The notes under the pieces are model-generated. The model searched no databases. It was given only the letters and a program-made list of their open reading frames with translations, and had not been told where the DNA came from. A stretch of 64,000 nt of DNA from Ancylostoma caninum. Lineage: Eukaryota; Nematoda; Chromadorea; Rhabditida; Ancylostomatidae. Below are positions 33,103 to 43,857 of this stretch, one piece after another (within the stretch, counting starts at the first letter, position 1; each line of letters begins with the position of its first letter). Made by a program: the position numbers and the translations under genes. The stretch lies in assembly GCA_037903475.1 (NCBI GenBank), contig JBAJFG010000174.1, positions 62,001 through 126,000 on the forward strand. Reading direction: 5' to 3'.

Positions 33103-33263
33103 CAGGGTGTTTTTCTGGGAGTAAAATCGGTGCAATTGCGGACCTAGTACTAAGGCTACGTGCGAATTGCTGGAACCTCCGCTTTCACGTGGTCTTTCGA
33201 CTGAGAATTTGATGTATTGGAATGGATCAGATCGCACGCGATTTTACTCCCGGAAAAACACTG
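33103..33263. mobile_element. Family C MITE, intact copy (161 bp)
   Basis: TIRs CAGGGTGTTTTTCTGGGAGT (then AAAATCG) and CGATTTTACTCCCGGAAAAA (then CACTG), with TA on both sides. The interior (AATTGCGGACCTAGTAC, GAATTTGATGTATTGGAATG) matches the split copy at 35861-46779 and the copy at 61200-61376. It supplies the empty-site reference for the nested insertion. Confidence 0.87.
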
Positions 33264-33299
33264 TAGACGTAGGCATACTCCACAGCGACGTGTTTGCTG

Positions 33300-33500
33300 T
33301 CCAATAGAAAGTGTTGCACGCGGTTTAGAAACGAGTCGGTAATGGTGAGATCCTACGTGGGAGTGCATAGGTGCATTCGACAAGTCGCAGACGTTCTAGC
33401 TTGTTGATCGCAGTGGTTTTTGGCTACCTATCATGTTAAATCATACCCAGAAATGATCTGGAAGTACGTGGAACGCACGCCTCCGATCAGTGCGAGACCG
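33300..33500. repeat. Dispersed repeat, related to 33820-34010 and 47500-47650
   Basis: Shared words: AGAAACGAGTCGGTA, GAAATGATCTGGAAGTACGT, GGAACGCA. The three blocks are diverged and lack defined ends. Confidence 0.45.
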
Positions 33501-33522
33501 ACTCCCTGCGAAATGACACGTA

Positions 33523-33797
33523 CAGTGGAGGTCAATGACGGTGGCCCATCCGCGGCCTTGAGAAGGACGCCGCGCGCACCTTGATCGGTGCGCGATCAAG
33601 GTGCGTCTGTTGCCTTTGATCGTCTGTCGCCGGAATGCTATCCATAGGCGCTTTTCTCCTGATTCGGTCGAAAATCCTTTAAACGGGTAGAAAAGCTGCT
33701 AGAAATAGCATAGCAGCAGCAGAAGACATCGGTTATGGCGCGCGAGGTGCGGTTGCGCGGCGTCCTTCTCGAGGCCTACCGCCACTGACATCCATTG
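33523..33797. mobile_element. Family F MITE, copy 3 (275 bp)
   Basis: Left CAGTGGAGGTCAATGACGG, right GCCACTGACATCCATTG, TA on both sides. It contains an extra 12-bp perfect hairpin at about 33569-33602 (CGCACCTTGATC ... GATCAAGGTGCG) absent from copies 1 and 2. Confidence 0.85.
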
Positions 33798-34110
33798 TAT
33801 ATAAAAATTTTCTATATCTCACCAGACAATCTGCACTGGTACTGGCGATTCAGAAACGACTCGGTACAGGTGAAATCCTACGTGGAGAGTGCAGAGGTAT
33901 TTTGACAAGTCCCCCGTTCTAGCTCGTTGGTCCCAGTGCTTTATAGCAGGTCTGACAAGTTAAAAGGACCCCGGAAATGATGTGGAAAGTACGTGGAACG
34001 CATGCGTTCAAGCGGTGCGATACCGAGTGGGCGATGAATGGTCTGTACTTGAGCAGTTGTACGAAAATCGAAGCTGAATGGTTGCGACGACGTTCTCGCT
34101 GTGGAATATA

Positions 34111-34348
34111 CAGTCCTGTAGATCAGGAGGGAAGGATCTCCGCGACGCTTAGGATCCTCCACGTCGTTATCTCCAGCAAGCAGATCGTGGGTCGACATGT
34201 TAGACATAACGGCGTATCATGGTCGAACGTTGTCTTCAGTCATCTCCAACATGTCGACCCATGATCTGCTTGTTGGAGATAACGACGTGGAACGACGTGG
34301 AGGATTCTAAGCGTCGCGGAGATCCATCCCTCCTGATCTACAGGACTG
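34111..34348. mobile_element. Family G MITE, copy 1 (238 bp), near-palindrome
   Basis: TIRs CAGTCCTGTAGATCAGGAGG and CCTCCTGATCTACAGGACTG with TA flanks. The inverted repeat extends inward through CTCCGCGACGCTTAG and ATGTCGACCCA almost to the centre. The second copy is at 50588-50824. Confidence 0.9.
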
Positions 34349-34598
34349 TACGTGTTTTCGGTTGCAGGAGCATGATAGAACGCCCCCGATGATCGTGTGG
34401 GCCTACTCGAGACGCAGATGGGTGCAAGCGATGCCGTGGCACCGGCTTTAGCCGTTTGGACAACAAAAAGTGTTCAACGGTACTTGTTTTGTCGTGTTTA
34501 GACGTGTGTAATCGTGTCCAACGGCGTGTTCAGACATGTGTAACCATGGTGGGGCTCGATGTACCTGTATTTTGCAAAAAAAATGCACTAATCTTCTG

Positions 34599-35541
34599 TC
34601 TGTGTATATAAAAGCGAAAGTTTGTGTGTGTGTGTTTGTTTGTATGTTTGTATGTTCGGAATAGAAATCGCGGGGGATGAACCGATCGGGACCAAATTTT
34701 GTATGTAGGTTCCTCGGGGGCCGGCGGAGGTTATAGGCTACTTTGCACCTGGGATTATCGATTGGCTTATCGATTATATTGATTTTATTGATTTTTCGCT
34801 CTTCTTGACCAGGGACTAGCGAGAAAATGCCTACTGGGGTACCTCAATGCGCTGAACACGAACATGACAACCATTTTGCGCCAAATTATTGATTTATTGA
34901 TTTTATTGATTTTTTGCCATCTTTGTCCACGGGGTGGTAAGCACATGTCTACTGGGGTATCTCAATGCGCTGAACACGAATATGGCAACCATTTTGTATG
35001 ACACTATGGATTTATCGATTTTATTGATTTTTCGCCATTCTTGCCCAGGAGGCGATGAGGACATGTCTACTGGGGCACCTCAACACGCTGAACTCGGATA
35101 TGGCAACCATTTTGGGCAGAATATCGATTTATTGATTTTATTGATTTTTCGCTATTCTTGCCCGCTGAGCGGTAAAGACATGTCAACCGGCGTATCGCAG
35201 TGCGCTGAACACGGATATGATAGTCGTTTTGGCCGAAATATCGATTCATTTGTTACATTGATTTTTCGACATTCTTGCACACGGGTCGGTGAAGACGTGC
35301 CTTCTGGGACTTTCCGAAACGCTGAACGTGGATGAGGCAAGCACTTCATAAGAATTTATTCACCAGTCAAGCAACTTCACCCCATTTTTTGAGGGAAGGG
35401 GGCAGGGTGAAGGAGGGTCACTTGAGCTGATCACCAAATGATGGACATTTTGAAAGGATTTTTGGTTCAACAAATATTGTCATCAGCTTTAAATGGCCGG
35501 GAGAAATTGAACACCCGAGCGAAGCCGGGTACACCGTCTAT
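34599..35541. mobile_element. Second putative non-autonomous Helitron
   Basis: The left end TCTGTGTATATAAAAGCGAA is followed by GTTTGTGTGTGTGTGTTTG and a GGGGGATGAACCGATCGGGA block. The right end is marked by CCCGAGCGAAGCCGGG at 35515-35530, a hairpin motif common near Helitron 3' ends. Between them lies a 118-bp tandem array. No TIR, no target duplication, no helicase. The exact 3' base is uncertain. Confidence 0.45.
34741..35340. repeat. 118-bp tandem repeat, about 5 units
   Basis: The phrase CTACTGGGGTACCTCAATGC (variants) recurs at 34831, 34949, 35067, 35184 and 35301. Each unit then has GCTGAACACGAATATGGCAA and TTATTGATTTTATTGATTTT. Units are 117-118 bases and diverged. An ORF of 133 codons (34934-35335) follows the repeat and is not taken as a gene. 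Related phrases occur inside 51662-52259. Confidence 0.88.
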
Positions 35542-35619
35542 TATTCATATTTCTACTCTAGCCTCAAGGTATTCAAATCATATAATACTGTTGTGGTGTT
35601 GTACAACAATGAAGTACTA

Positions 35620-35856
35620 TAGGCTGTCCGAAACGACGAGTCCGCCCACGCACGCGGGGATCGAGAGGCGGCGCGGCTGAGACGGATGCTGTTGGCTGCT
35701 ACGTCGTCCACGTCACAGGCAAATCATTGGTCAATAACATGAAGATAACGATGAATCGTGATACGCAGATCAGGGATGATGACGTGGAGCGCTGGCAAAC
35801 GTGGCGGCTTTTCGATCCCCTCGTGCGTGGGCGGACTCGTCGTTTCGGACAGACTA
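35620..35856. mobile_element. Family A MITE, copy 2 (237 bp)
   Basis: TIRs TAGGCTGTCCGAAACGACGA and TCGTCGTTTCGGACAGACTA, TA flanks at 35618-35619 and 35857-35858. It directly abuts the family C copy that starts at 35861. Confidence 0.9.
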
Positions 35857-35928
35857 TATAAGGCATTTGTCATAGAGTAAACATCGGTGCAATTGCGGAC
35901 CTAGTACAAAGGCTAGTACAGTCTATTA

Positions 35929-36164
35929 TAGTCTGTCCGAAACGACGAGTCCGCCCACGCACACAGGGATCGAGAAGCTGCCACGTTTGCCAGCGCTCCA
36001 CGTCATCATCTCTAATCTGCGTATCACGTTTCATCGTTATCTTCATGGTATCGACTAATGATTTGGCTACGACGTGGACGACGTGGCAGCTAATAGCCCA
36101 CGTCCCAACCGCGCCGCCTTTCGATCGTGCGTGCGTGGGCGGACTCGTCGTTTCGGACAGACTA
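35929..36164. mobile_element. Family A MITE, copy 3, inside the family B TIR
   Basis: TIRs TAGTCTGTCCGAAACGACGA and TCGTCGTTTCGGACAGACTA. It is inserted at the TA of CTATTAGCTC in the family B terminus, duplicating TA (35927-35928, 36165-36166). Confidence 0.92.
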
Positions 36165-36362
36165 TAGCTCACAGAGGGCGCCCGGTCGGACTTTGTCCGC
36201 AGCTACGACTTCACCATTTTTCGGCTAACCGATCTATTTTTTGCACTTTTTTGATATTCATATGGTGTGGTTCCTTCCATTCTTATGTTTCCCCACTGCC
36301 ATCCGCTAATTCTTCCAGACGCATTCTGCAGGCAAAGTCGTAATTGCAGACAATGTCAGATC

Positions 36363-36624
36363 TGTCATCACGCCAGCCGTGATGACCCCGGCATACGTGG
36401 CCCCGCCCACCCCGGCTGTAAGTACGGGCAGGGCCACCGAGTGCTCATACTCGATCTAAGAGCACGCAAAGTGCAGCGGTTACTGATCTCGTCTTGATAA
36501 AGCTGAACCACCACTCTCCTCTATTCTTAGTGCAGGGCCTCAAAACCCTGTTGTTGTCATCCGGCTGTCCATTCTGTGGACAATCTTGAAAGGGTTTCCA
36601 ACCCTCCGTCTTCTCGCCCATATA
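36363..36624 (+). repeat. 5' LTR
   Basis: Begins TGTCATCACG and ends GCCCATATA. The first bases form a hairpin (TGTCATCACG against CGTGATGAC). A strong donor-like word TGTAAGTACG lies at about 36418. The position matching the 3' LTR polyadenylation signal is GATAAA (36496-36501), so this copy lacks the AATAAA. No TATA box is visible. Confidence 0.96.
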
Positions 36625-36627
36625 TTT

Positions 36628-36640
36628 TGGTGCATCGGCC
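36628..36640 (+). promoter_or_regulatory. Primer binding site, complementary to tRNA-Gly
   Basis: TGGTGCATCGGCC, three bases after the 5' LTR, is the complement of a metazoan tRNA-Gly(GCC) 3' end including the added CCA. Thirteen bases match. It would prime minus-strand DNA synthesis. Confidence 0.85.
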
Positions 36641-36649
36641 TAAACAGCC

Positions 36650-37080
36650 AATTTCTCCCGTGCCAAAGCGTAACAACTTTGGGGCCAGGAGCGAAGACAG
36701 CTCACACCAGAGCAACTAAAATCTCCCGTGCCAAAGCGTACCAACTTTGGGGCCAGGAGTACCTGCAGCTCACCAGAGCAGCACTCAGCTCACACCAGAG
36801 CAACTAAATCTCCCGTGCCAAAGCGTACCAACTTTGGGGCCAGGAGTATCTGCAGCTCACACCAGAGCAGCAGTCAGCTCACACCAGAGCAAAACCTAGC
36901 TTACACCAAAGCGACTCTCAGCTCACACCAGAGCAACTTTTCGGTCAGATTCCAAGACCGCGAATCGATTCAATTCATCCCCACACCAGGGAAACTAACT
37001 CCAGAAACTACCTGGGGATAACTCTCGGTCCAGTACCAAAACAGAGTTGAACTAATAAGTGACTAAAGTGCAGTAGCAAA
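36650..37080 (+). promoter_or_regulatory. Leader with direct repeats
   Basis: The untranslated leader contains three copies of CTCCCGTGCCAAAGCGTA followed by CAACTTTGGGGCCAGGAG (about 36653, 36721, 36809) and many CAGCTCACACCAGAGCA units. It is A/C-rich and poor in ATGs. A role in RNA packaging or translation is possible but only inferred. The ATG at 37081 is in the context CAAAATGG. Confidence 0.75.
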
Positions 37081-40000
37081 ATGGCGCTCCACTTTCACAA
37101 AAAACCTATCATGCTGAACTCAAACACGCTCAAAGATTTGACGGCGCGCTACAAGGAGTACACAGCGAAGGTAGATTACCCTACAATAGACGAGGTCAGC
37201 TACGAAAACTGCAGATCTACAATCGCGCTACTACAAAGCGGTATAAGGCAGATCAGGGAGGGGAGAGAAAACCTCCAAAAACTATACAATGAGATCAGAG
37301 ACGAGTATAAAAATTGCAAAAATAAGTCTGAAAGGAAAGAGTTATTGATCGAAATGGAACAAATAGAAGAGGATTCGCAGCTCCATGTCGCAATCGGAGA
37401 TGCGAACAACCTTATTTTCATGTTGACAGCTCGGCTGGACGAGGCAAAATGTGTCCGAGATCGAATGGACGTCAAACTTGGTTATGCAACGCAAAAATCG
37501 CAGAGAAACGAAACTATCACTCTTGACGATGAGCAGGCACAAAATAACTCAGACCAAAATTCTGATCAAACCAGCACAACTATCGAGGCAGAAAACGTAG
37601 CCTCATCAATTTCGGAGCCAATTTCACAAAACCCCAATACAAATCGATCCAATCAAGGCCCATGCCGATCGATCAGACCTCCACAAGCAACACTGCCCAA
37701 ATTCCACGGCAACGCAGAGGAATTCCCAGAGTACTGGGCAGTTTTCGAAACACTAGTTCACAAAAGCAATGATCTGGATGTTATGGAGAAAATCCTTCTA
37801 CTGAAGGAAAGCTTGAGAGGTCGAGCACAAGCTGTCATCAAAGGAATAAAGCTTGTTCCACAAAACTACGACTGGATTATCCGAACGTTGCAGCAAAACT
37901 ATTGCAATCAGCCAACAAATAGATCTCAGATCGTTCAAAAGTTGGTGAACCTGAAGCCGGCCAACAATTTTGCAGACAGCTGCACTGCAGTCTTTGACCA
38001 AATACAGATATTGGTCAATCAGATGATTTCCGCTGGCTATGACGTGCGAAATTCTTGCGATCCCATGTGGTGTGAGACCATTCTAGCAAAGTTTCCTCAG
38101 GACGTCGTAAAACCTGTGCTAGTATCTGGCCAAACAATCGCAAATCAAACAATCGAGGACCTTCTGGGGCAATTGAGAAAGGAAATTGCCGCAAAAGCTT
38201 ATGTCGAGAACAGACTCGGCCATAGGCCAAACAGTAAGGTCATTACTTCAAAAGAGAAGAGTATCAACCAGCGACCCTATATCAATGAAGGGTGCTTATT
38301 CTGCCGTAAGGGCAATCACGCATCGATGACATGCAGAACAATAACAGATCAGGAGACTCGTCGAAGAACATTAAGGGACGAGAACAGATGCTGGAAATGT
38401 TGCTCAGCAAAACACACTAGTTTCGACTGTCAGAAACCTGACTGTCCTAACTGTGGGCAAAAACACCACGCAAGCTTGTGTTTCAAAAGAGAAGCGGATC
38501 AGCAGAGATTTCAAACTCCATCGTGGAACGCGAACCAGAGAAATATGGTCGGTCAAAACAATGCAAGGCCAACATATCAACCTAACAGAGACAGAAGGAT
38601 CTCCACAAACCAAAATGATCGTAGGAGGCCCACGACAAACCATGCTCACACAAGTGCGAGAGTTACAGAATCCACGAGTACCAACGCATCACAGCTCGTG
38701 CTCATGACGAGCGAAGGAAACGTGTGGAATTTCAATACTGGAGAGTACGAGAAGGTACTTTTCTTCTTTGATTCGGGAGCTCACAAGTCAGTAATCGAAG
38801 AGTCCGTGGCCGATCGATTTGGCCTTCCAAAGGAAACCACAGAAATATGCACGATGTCCGGCATGGGTGGCCACATAGAGTCCTTCATGAGTCACATAGT
38901 GAATATGAGAATCAGTACAGCTTACGGGGAAGAGATTGACATGAAAATCCAAACAAAACCCGTCATCACCAACAGCTTTCCGAGCGTGAATCTCACCTCG
39001 GTCGACATCACCTTCTTGAAGGAAAACAATATCTGCCTGGCTAACTCAAAGCTAAGAGGAGAACAGCAGATTCCGCACATTCTCGTAGGACTAGACCACT
39101 ATCACGATCTAGTCACCGGTCCTGCCGAAGCTGCACGGACTCCTTCGGGACTTCACATTACGAAAACCGTATTCGGACCTACAGTATACGGGAAAGGCAT
39201 CACCTACGCCACGAATTTCCAGAACGCTATGTGTTATGGACTGACTGCCGTTCACGAAAGTAGTGAACAAGACATTCTGAGAAAAATGTTCGAGTTAGAA
39301 GGGCTAGGAATATCCGCGCTCGAATGCCAAAGCGACGACAAAGTCCACAAATACCTGAAAGAGTACACGAAGAAGGTCTCTTTCGAGCATGGGCGCATCA
39401 CAGCCCCATTTCCATTAAAAGAAAACATATCGTTTTTGGAGGACAATTATGCTATGGCAATACGACGCCTGGAATCTCTCCAACGAACACTCCAGCAGAA
39501 CCAAGAACAATGCGGGTGGTACTGCAAAATCCTACAGAACTACGAGCGAGAAGGCATTATTGAAACTTTCTCAATGGCTGAAGATAATGCTGTAGGAATC
39601 TACTACATGCCTCACTCAGGTGTGTGGAAACCCAGCAAAAAGACACCATTAAGAGTGGTTTTCGACGCGTCTTCGAAAAGAAAAGGCAACCTATCCCTAA
39701 ACGATGTGATACACAAGGGAGAGTCGTTCGTGAACAAAATTCACGACATATTGATATCATCACGGAGAAGTAACATCGTGTTGATGTGTGACATTGAAGC
39801 TGCGTTCACACAAATTCATCTGGTCGAATCCAACAAGGACCTATGTAGATTTTTGTGGCTCAAAAACATAAATCTTCCACCCACAAAAGACAATCTAATC
39901 TACTACCGATTTAGAAGACTTCCATTCGGGGTGACGGCTTCGCCAAGCATTCTAAACATGTGCCTATCAGCATTTCTTAACGCTCAAGACACAGAGCTCT

Positions 40001-43000
40001 CAACAGAAATTGCAAACAACCTATATGTGGACAACATTATGATGACAGCCGATTCAATCGAGGACGCTCTAGAAAAATACAAAGCCTCAAAAGTGTTGTT
40101 CGCGCAAATCGGGATGAACCTACGCGAATACATCTCGAATTCTGAGGAAGTCAACTCTCAAATTACAGCCAGCGACAGGCTAGATAACAGCTCATTCAAA
40201 CTACTGGGAGTCAACTATAATACTCACAGAGACACCTACCAAGTAAAGACTGAATTTCCAAGCATGAGTAGGATCACGAAAAGAGATATAGTGAGTCAAA
40301 TAAACTCCGTCTACGATCCTATCGGACTAGTCGGACCACTTCTCGTTAATTTAAAATCATTGATGAGGGAGGTGTTTGATCAAAACATAGACTGGAAGAC
40401 ACCACTCAAACAATCCATCTGCGATCGATGGAACAAGTTATGTGATGAGGTCAATAACGCTAGTGTTTCCGTCCCAAGATCAATTCCACAACGACGAGGC
40501 GATAGAATGCGCCTGTGGGTATTCGCAGATGCGAGCAGCGTTGCGATCGCAGCCTGCGCTTACGTGCAGTGTCTCTCTACTGGATCAATTTCCACCTTAA
40601 TTAGCGGAAAGACGAAGCTCACGCCGAAAAAGTGTCACCAAACCATTCCACGTTTGGAGCTAGTCGGTATCCTCATGGCTGCGCGCCTTTGCAAGGCGGT
40701 AGCGTCAATCATGAGCAGCTCCGTCAAAGAGATCAGCATTGTAACCGATAGCGAGATAGCTTTGTGGTGGCTAAAATCATCCAAGAAGTTGCCAATTTTC
40801 GTTGCGAACCAACGCGAACGAATAATGGAAATTCGCGAACAGTTCAATAGCGAAGCCATCCCAGTGCATTTCTTTCACGTAGACACGGCACATAATCCCG
40901 CAGATGCTGGCACTCGCGGCCTGACAGCCGAACAAATCGATGGCCACGATTGGGTTAGAGGACCACGTTGGTTAGAACAGGCCCCCAATACATGGCCAGT
41001 TAGACCAATCGATAGCGTCCAAGAGGTCACCAACACTGATGAGGGGTTGGAAATAGTGTCCACCGCACTGGTAGCAAGTGACAACGGTCAATCCAAAAAT
41101 GAAAAACTCATAGACCTATCTCGTTTTTCCAAGCTGGATAAGGCATTGCGTGTTACTGCGTTGGTAGGTAAGGTTGCCAGAAAATGGGCGATATCTACCA
41201 ACGAAAAACGAACCACTGCTATAAGGCTTGAAACTATCGAAAAGCTAGACGCAAACGAAGAAATCATGTCAGCCGACATGGAGCTGGCGGAGCAAGTTCT
41301 AATCCGTCAAGAGCAAAATCATCTCAAACTGGAGGAACTCCAAAAACGATTCCGTGACAAGAAGATCACATGTGACACAAATGGAATACTCCGTCACGAA
41401 TCTCGACTTCAAAACGCTTTCATGCCGTATGACACGAAGTCACCTATTTTCATTCCCAAGGAATCGGAGCTAGTAAGGCTAATCCTACTCAAAATCCACG
41501 AGGACAACGCACACAGCGGAAAAGACCACACGCTGTCAATACTGCGGCAAAGGTTCTGGATCCCTCGTGTGAGCAGCTCTTTAAAAAAGTACCTAAAGAA
41601 TTGCACCACATGCAAAAGGTACCAAGGACTGCCGCTCGGTGCCCCATGCATGCCACCACTTCCATCAGATCGAGTGATGGTCTCCAAGCCATTTGAGAAC
41701 ACAGGCTGTGACTTCATGGGTCCTTTCACCTCGAAGTCGCAAGAAAAAATGTACGTTTGCCTCTACACCTGTCTCACCACTAGAGCGGTGCACCTAGAAG
41801 TAGTGGAAAATTTATCCACGGCTGCGTTTTTAAACAGTTTCGTACGATTCATCTCACGCAGAGGAGTGCCGAAAATCATGCGTAGTGATTGCGGCACTAA
41901 CTTCAAACACGGAGAGCAGATAATAGACGCCATGTTTAAAACAGATGACAACTCAGGCTCATCCTTGATGACCTACTGTGCCAAGGAAAAAATCAAGTGG
42001 ATGTTCAATCCCCCAGCATCTCCCTGGATGGGTGGGGCTTGGGAAAGACTCGTCGGATCTGTCAAGAAGGCCCTAAACAAATCAATAGGCCGCAGAAAAT
42101 TGACGTTTCCAGACATGTGTACGGTCATAACGAGGATAGAGGCGATCCTTAATACAAGACCACTAACCAAATGTGATCCCGAGGACCTTACCAAAATACC
42201 GTTACGACCGATTGACTTCCTCCAAGGAAACGTCAGGTTCTCGCTCCCAGATGGACAGACATTGCGATTGGAAAACGACCCAGACTACGATCCGACGTTG
42301 ATTCAAACCGAGAAACAAACTCTCGAAGCGATCAAGTTTTCCGAAATGATCGCAGACAAATTTTGGGATACATGGAAAACCCAATACCTAGTCTCCCTAC
42401 GTGAAGCAGAAAAAATCCTGTACAAACAACCGAGGCATACCACCAGATCTACTCCAGAGCTAGGTGAAATAGTCCTGATAGAACAGGACTTGATACCTAG
42501 AGGAAACTGGCCATACGGCAAAGTCGTGGAGCTGATTTCGTCCGCAGATGCGTTGGTGAGATCAGCAAAAATTCTGATGCCAAATCACCGGGTCATCCAA
42601 CGACCTCTCAACAAGATCTTCCCACTAGAGATCAGAAGTACACCAGAAAATCAGGAGGCCATTGACGTCGCGGAAATCGATAACGACCCCGCATCGGCCA
42701 CATCTAGGCGACAACTTCCGAGTCGCGCTGCCAAGACACGGGCATACCAGGTGATCAGAGACTTCGAGGAAAGCCTAGAATCTCACCCACAGATTTCTTA
42801 CACTGCCAAGATGTCACTACCTATGATAATGATACTGTGCCTAATATCTCCAGGCATGTGCGGAAACGTTTCATCCAACATCCAGTGTCACAGCGGAGTA
42901 GTGAGAACAACTCCTCCAGGTGGACCGTTTGAGTTATGCTTCAATGGAGATTGTCAAGTCCCTGATGACCCAGGGAAAAACCTAAGTTTTGCTCTTCCAA

Positions 43001-43857
43001 TCTCACCTAGAAATGACAAGATGGACATACACCTACGGAGTCTACTATCCAACAACAGCTTCGAGCAGTCCGAAGTATGTGATCGTCCACAGTTCTGTGA
43101 TCACCAGTACTTCCTATCAAAGAGTATTCTAGGAAATCCACACTGTTGGCCAGCAGGCGCCATCGCAACGGTCGCGACGCTAACCTATCTGGCAATAATG
43201 GCCCTAATCTTATCGCTCTGTGCCGTCTCCAAGCTAAGGGGAAAGATCTCGAACCTAAGAATCCTCAAAAGGAAGAGAAATCAGCCGACACAGGTAACGT
43301 CCTCAGCTGTGAATTTCGAGCTAGTTCCTCTACCTACCGCAACCCTAGCGATCTGCACAATGATTTGCGCATTAAGTTCTAGTGCTTTCGCATGTCAACA
43401 TGGATACATGCGACACACGGCAGACCTAGTGTGCAAGGACAAATCTAAGTGTCACTTAGAGTACAATAGAGAACTATTTTTCAACAAGCTACAGTCGGAA
43501 CTATGCGTTGAAATCTTCCACGAAAAGAAACCCGTAGGGACAGCCAAGTTCACCAAAAAGCCAGTGGAGTTCAAGTGTTCGAAGTTGACTGAATCCTTCA
43601 CCAGAATGACATCGACCTCCGTCTATCACAGCAAGCGCTGCGCACAGGCTGGATCGTGTACCGACGACATCTGCGAACGCGTTAAAGCTAATGACTCCAT
43701 CCCAGAGCTTGACAAAGCCATGCATTACCCTGGATATTCTGGCTGCTTCAGCAGTTGTGGAGGGTTTCTCTGTGGATGTTTCATGCCCCAACCAGCTTGC
43801 TCATTCTACAGGGTTGCTCACGAACCAATATCCGAGGAAATTTTTGAAATATCTTGA
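37081..43857 (+). CDS. Gag-Pro-RT-RNaseH-Int polyprotein fused to the envelope start
   Basis: 2258 residues. Gag has an N-terminal coiled-coil region (about 10-135), a DUF1759-type capsid-like region (about 205-345) and Cys/His zinc knuckles (405-470). The aspartic protease motif is DSGA (564-567). Reverse transcriptase has Asp904 and YVDN at 982-985, where many relatives have YVDD. RNase H candidates are D1150, E1193, D1223 and D1275. The integrase has a zinc site H1473/H1478/C1508/C1511 and a DDE triad D1544, D1603, E1655, followed by a DUF5641-like region (1795-1851). From about 1911 a signal peptide opens the envelope: a short Gn-like ectodomain, a membrane segment (2027-2050), a second hydrophobic signal (2086-2103) and the start of a Gc-like domain with a cysteine-rich fusion-loop region (2222-2244). 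Translation stops at TGA 43855-43857 inside Gc. Confidence 0.95.
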   Translation: MALHFHKKPIMLNSNTLKDLTARYKEYTAKVDYPTIDEVSYENCRSTIALLQSGIRQIREGRENLQKLYNEIRDEYKNCKNKSERKELLIEMEQIEEDSQLHVAIGDANNLIFMLTARLDEAKCVRDRMDVKLGYATQKSQRNETITLDDEQAQNNSDQNSDQTSTTIEAENVASSISEPISQNPNTNRSNQGPCRSIRPPQATLPKFHGNAEEFPEYWAVFETLVHKSNDLDVMEKILLLKESLRGRAQAVIKGIKLVPQNYDWIIRTLQQNYCNQPTNRSQIVQKLVNLKPANNFADSCTAVFDQIQILVNQMISAGYDVRNSCDPMWCETILAKFPQDVVKPVLVSGQTIANQTIEDLLGQLRKEIAAKAYVENRLGHRPNSKVITSKEKSINQRPYINEGCLFCRKGNHASMTCRTITDQETRRRTLRDENRCWKCCSAKHTSFDCQKPDCPNCGQKHHASLCFKREADQQRFQTPSWNANQRNMVGQNNARPTYQPNRDRRISTNQNDRRRPTTNHAHTSARVTESTSTNASQLVLMTSEGNVWNFNTGEYEKVLFFFDSGAHKSVIEESVADRFGLPKETTEICTMSGMGGHIESFMSHIVNMRISTAYGEEIDMKIQTKPVITNSFPSVNLTSVDITFLKENNICLANSKLRGEQQIPHILVGLDHYHDLVTGPAEAARTPSGLHITKTVFGPTVYGKGITYATNFQNAMCYGLTAVHESSEQDILRKMFELEGLGISALECQSDDKVHKYLKEYTKKVSFEHGRITAPFPLKENISFLEDNYAMAIRRLESLQRTLQQNQEQCGWYCKILQNYEREGIIETFSMAEDNAVGIYYMPHSGVWKPSKKTPLRVVFDASSKRKGNLSLNDVIHKGESFVNKIHDILISSRRSNIVLMCDIEAAFTQIHLVESNKDLCRFLWLKNINLPPTKDNLIYYRFRRLPFGVTASPSILNMCLSAFLNAQDTELSTEIANNLYVDNIMMTADSIEDALEKYKASKVLFAQIGMNLREYISNSEEVNSQITASDRLDNSSFKLLGVNYNTHRDTYQVKTEFPSMSRITKRDIVSQINSVYDPIGLVGPLLVNLKSLMREVFDQNIDWKTPLKQSICDRWNKLCDEVNNASVSVPRSIPQRRGDRMRLWVFADASSVAIAACAYVQCLSTGSISTLISGKTKLTPKKCHQTIPRLELVGILMAARLCKAVASIMSSSVKEISIVTDSEIALWWLKSSKKLPIFVANQRERIMEIREQFNSEAIPVHFFHVDTAHNPADAGTRGLTAEQIDGHDWVRGPRWLEQAPNTWPVRPIDSVQEVTNTDEGLEIVSTALVASDNGQSKNEKLIDLSRFSKLDKALRVTALVGKVARKWAISTNEKRTTAIRLETIEKLDANEEIMSADMELAEQVLIRQEQNHLKLEELQKRFRDKKITCDTNGILRHESRLQNAFMPYDTKSPIFIPKESELVRLILLKIHEDNAHSGKDHTLSILRQRFWIPRVSSSLKKYLKNCTTCKRYQGLPLGAPCMPPLPSDRVMVSKPFENTGCDFMGPFTSKSQEKMYVCLYTCLTTRAVHLEVVENLSTAAFLNSFVRFISRRGVPKIMRSDCGTNFKHGEQIIDAMFKTDDNSGSSLMTYCAKEKIKWMFNPPASPWMGGAWERLVGSVKKALNKSIGRRKLTFPDMCTVITRIEAILNTRPLTKCDPEDLTKIPLRPIDFLQGNVRFSLPDGQTLRLENDPDYDPTLIQTEKQTLEAIKFSEMIADKFWDTWKTQYLVSLREAEKILYKQPRHTTRSTPELGEIVLIEQDLIPRGNWPYGKVVELISSADALVRSAKILMPNHRVIQRPLNKIFPLEIRSTPENQEAIDVAEIDNDPASATSRRQLPSRAAKTRAYQVIRDFEESLESHPQISYTAKMSLPMIMILCLISPGMCGNVSSNIQCHSGVVRTTPPGGPFELCFNGDCQVPDDPGKNLSFALPISPRNDKMDIHLRSLLSNNSFEQSEVCDRPQFCDHQYFLSKSILGNPHCWPAGAIATVATLTYLAIMALILSLCAVSKLRGKISNLRILKRKRNQPTQVTSSAVNFELVPLPTATLAICTMICALSSSAFACQHGYMRHTADLVCKDKSKCHLEYNRELFFNKLQSELCVEIFHEKKPVGTAKFTKKPVEFKCSKLTESFTRMTSTSVYHSKRCAQAGSCTDDICERVKANDSIPELDKAMHYPGYSGCFSSCGGFLCGCFMPQPACSFYRVAHEPISEEIFEIS

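Noticed and set aside
34741..35340. Regularly spaced repeats resembling a CRISPR array
   Set aside because: The repeats are directly adjacent 118-bp units with no unique spacers, in a eukaryotic context.
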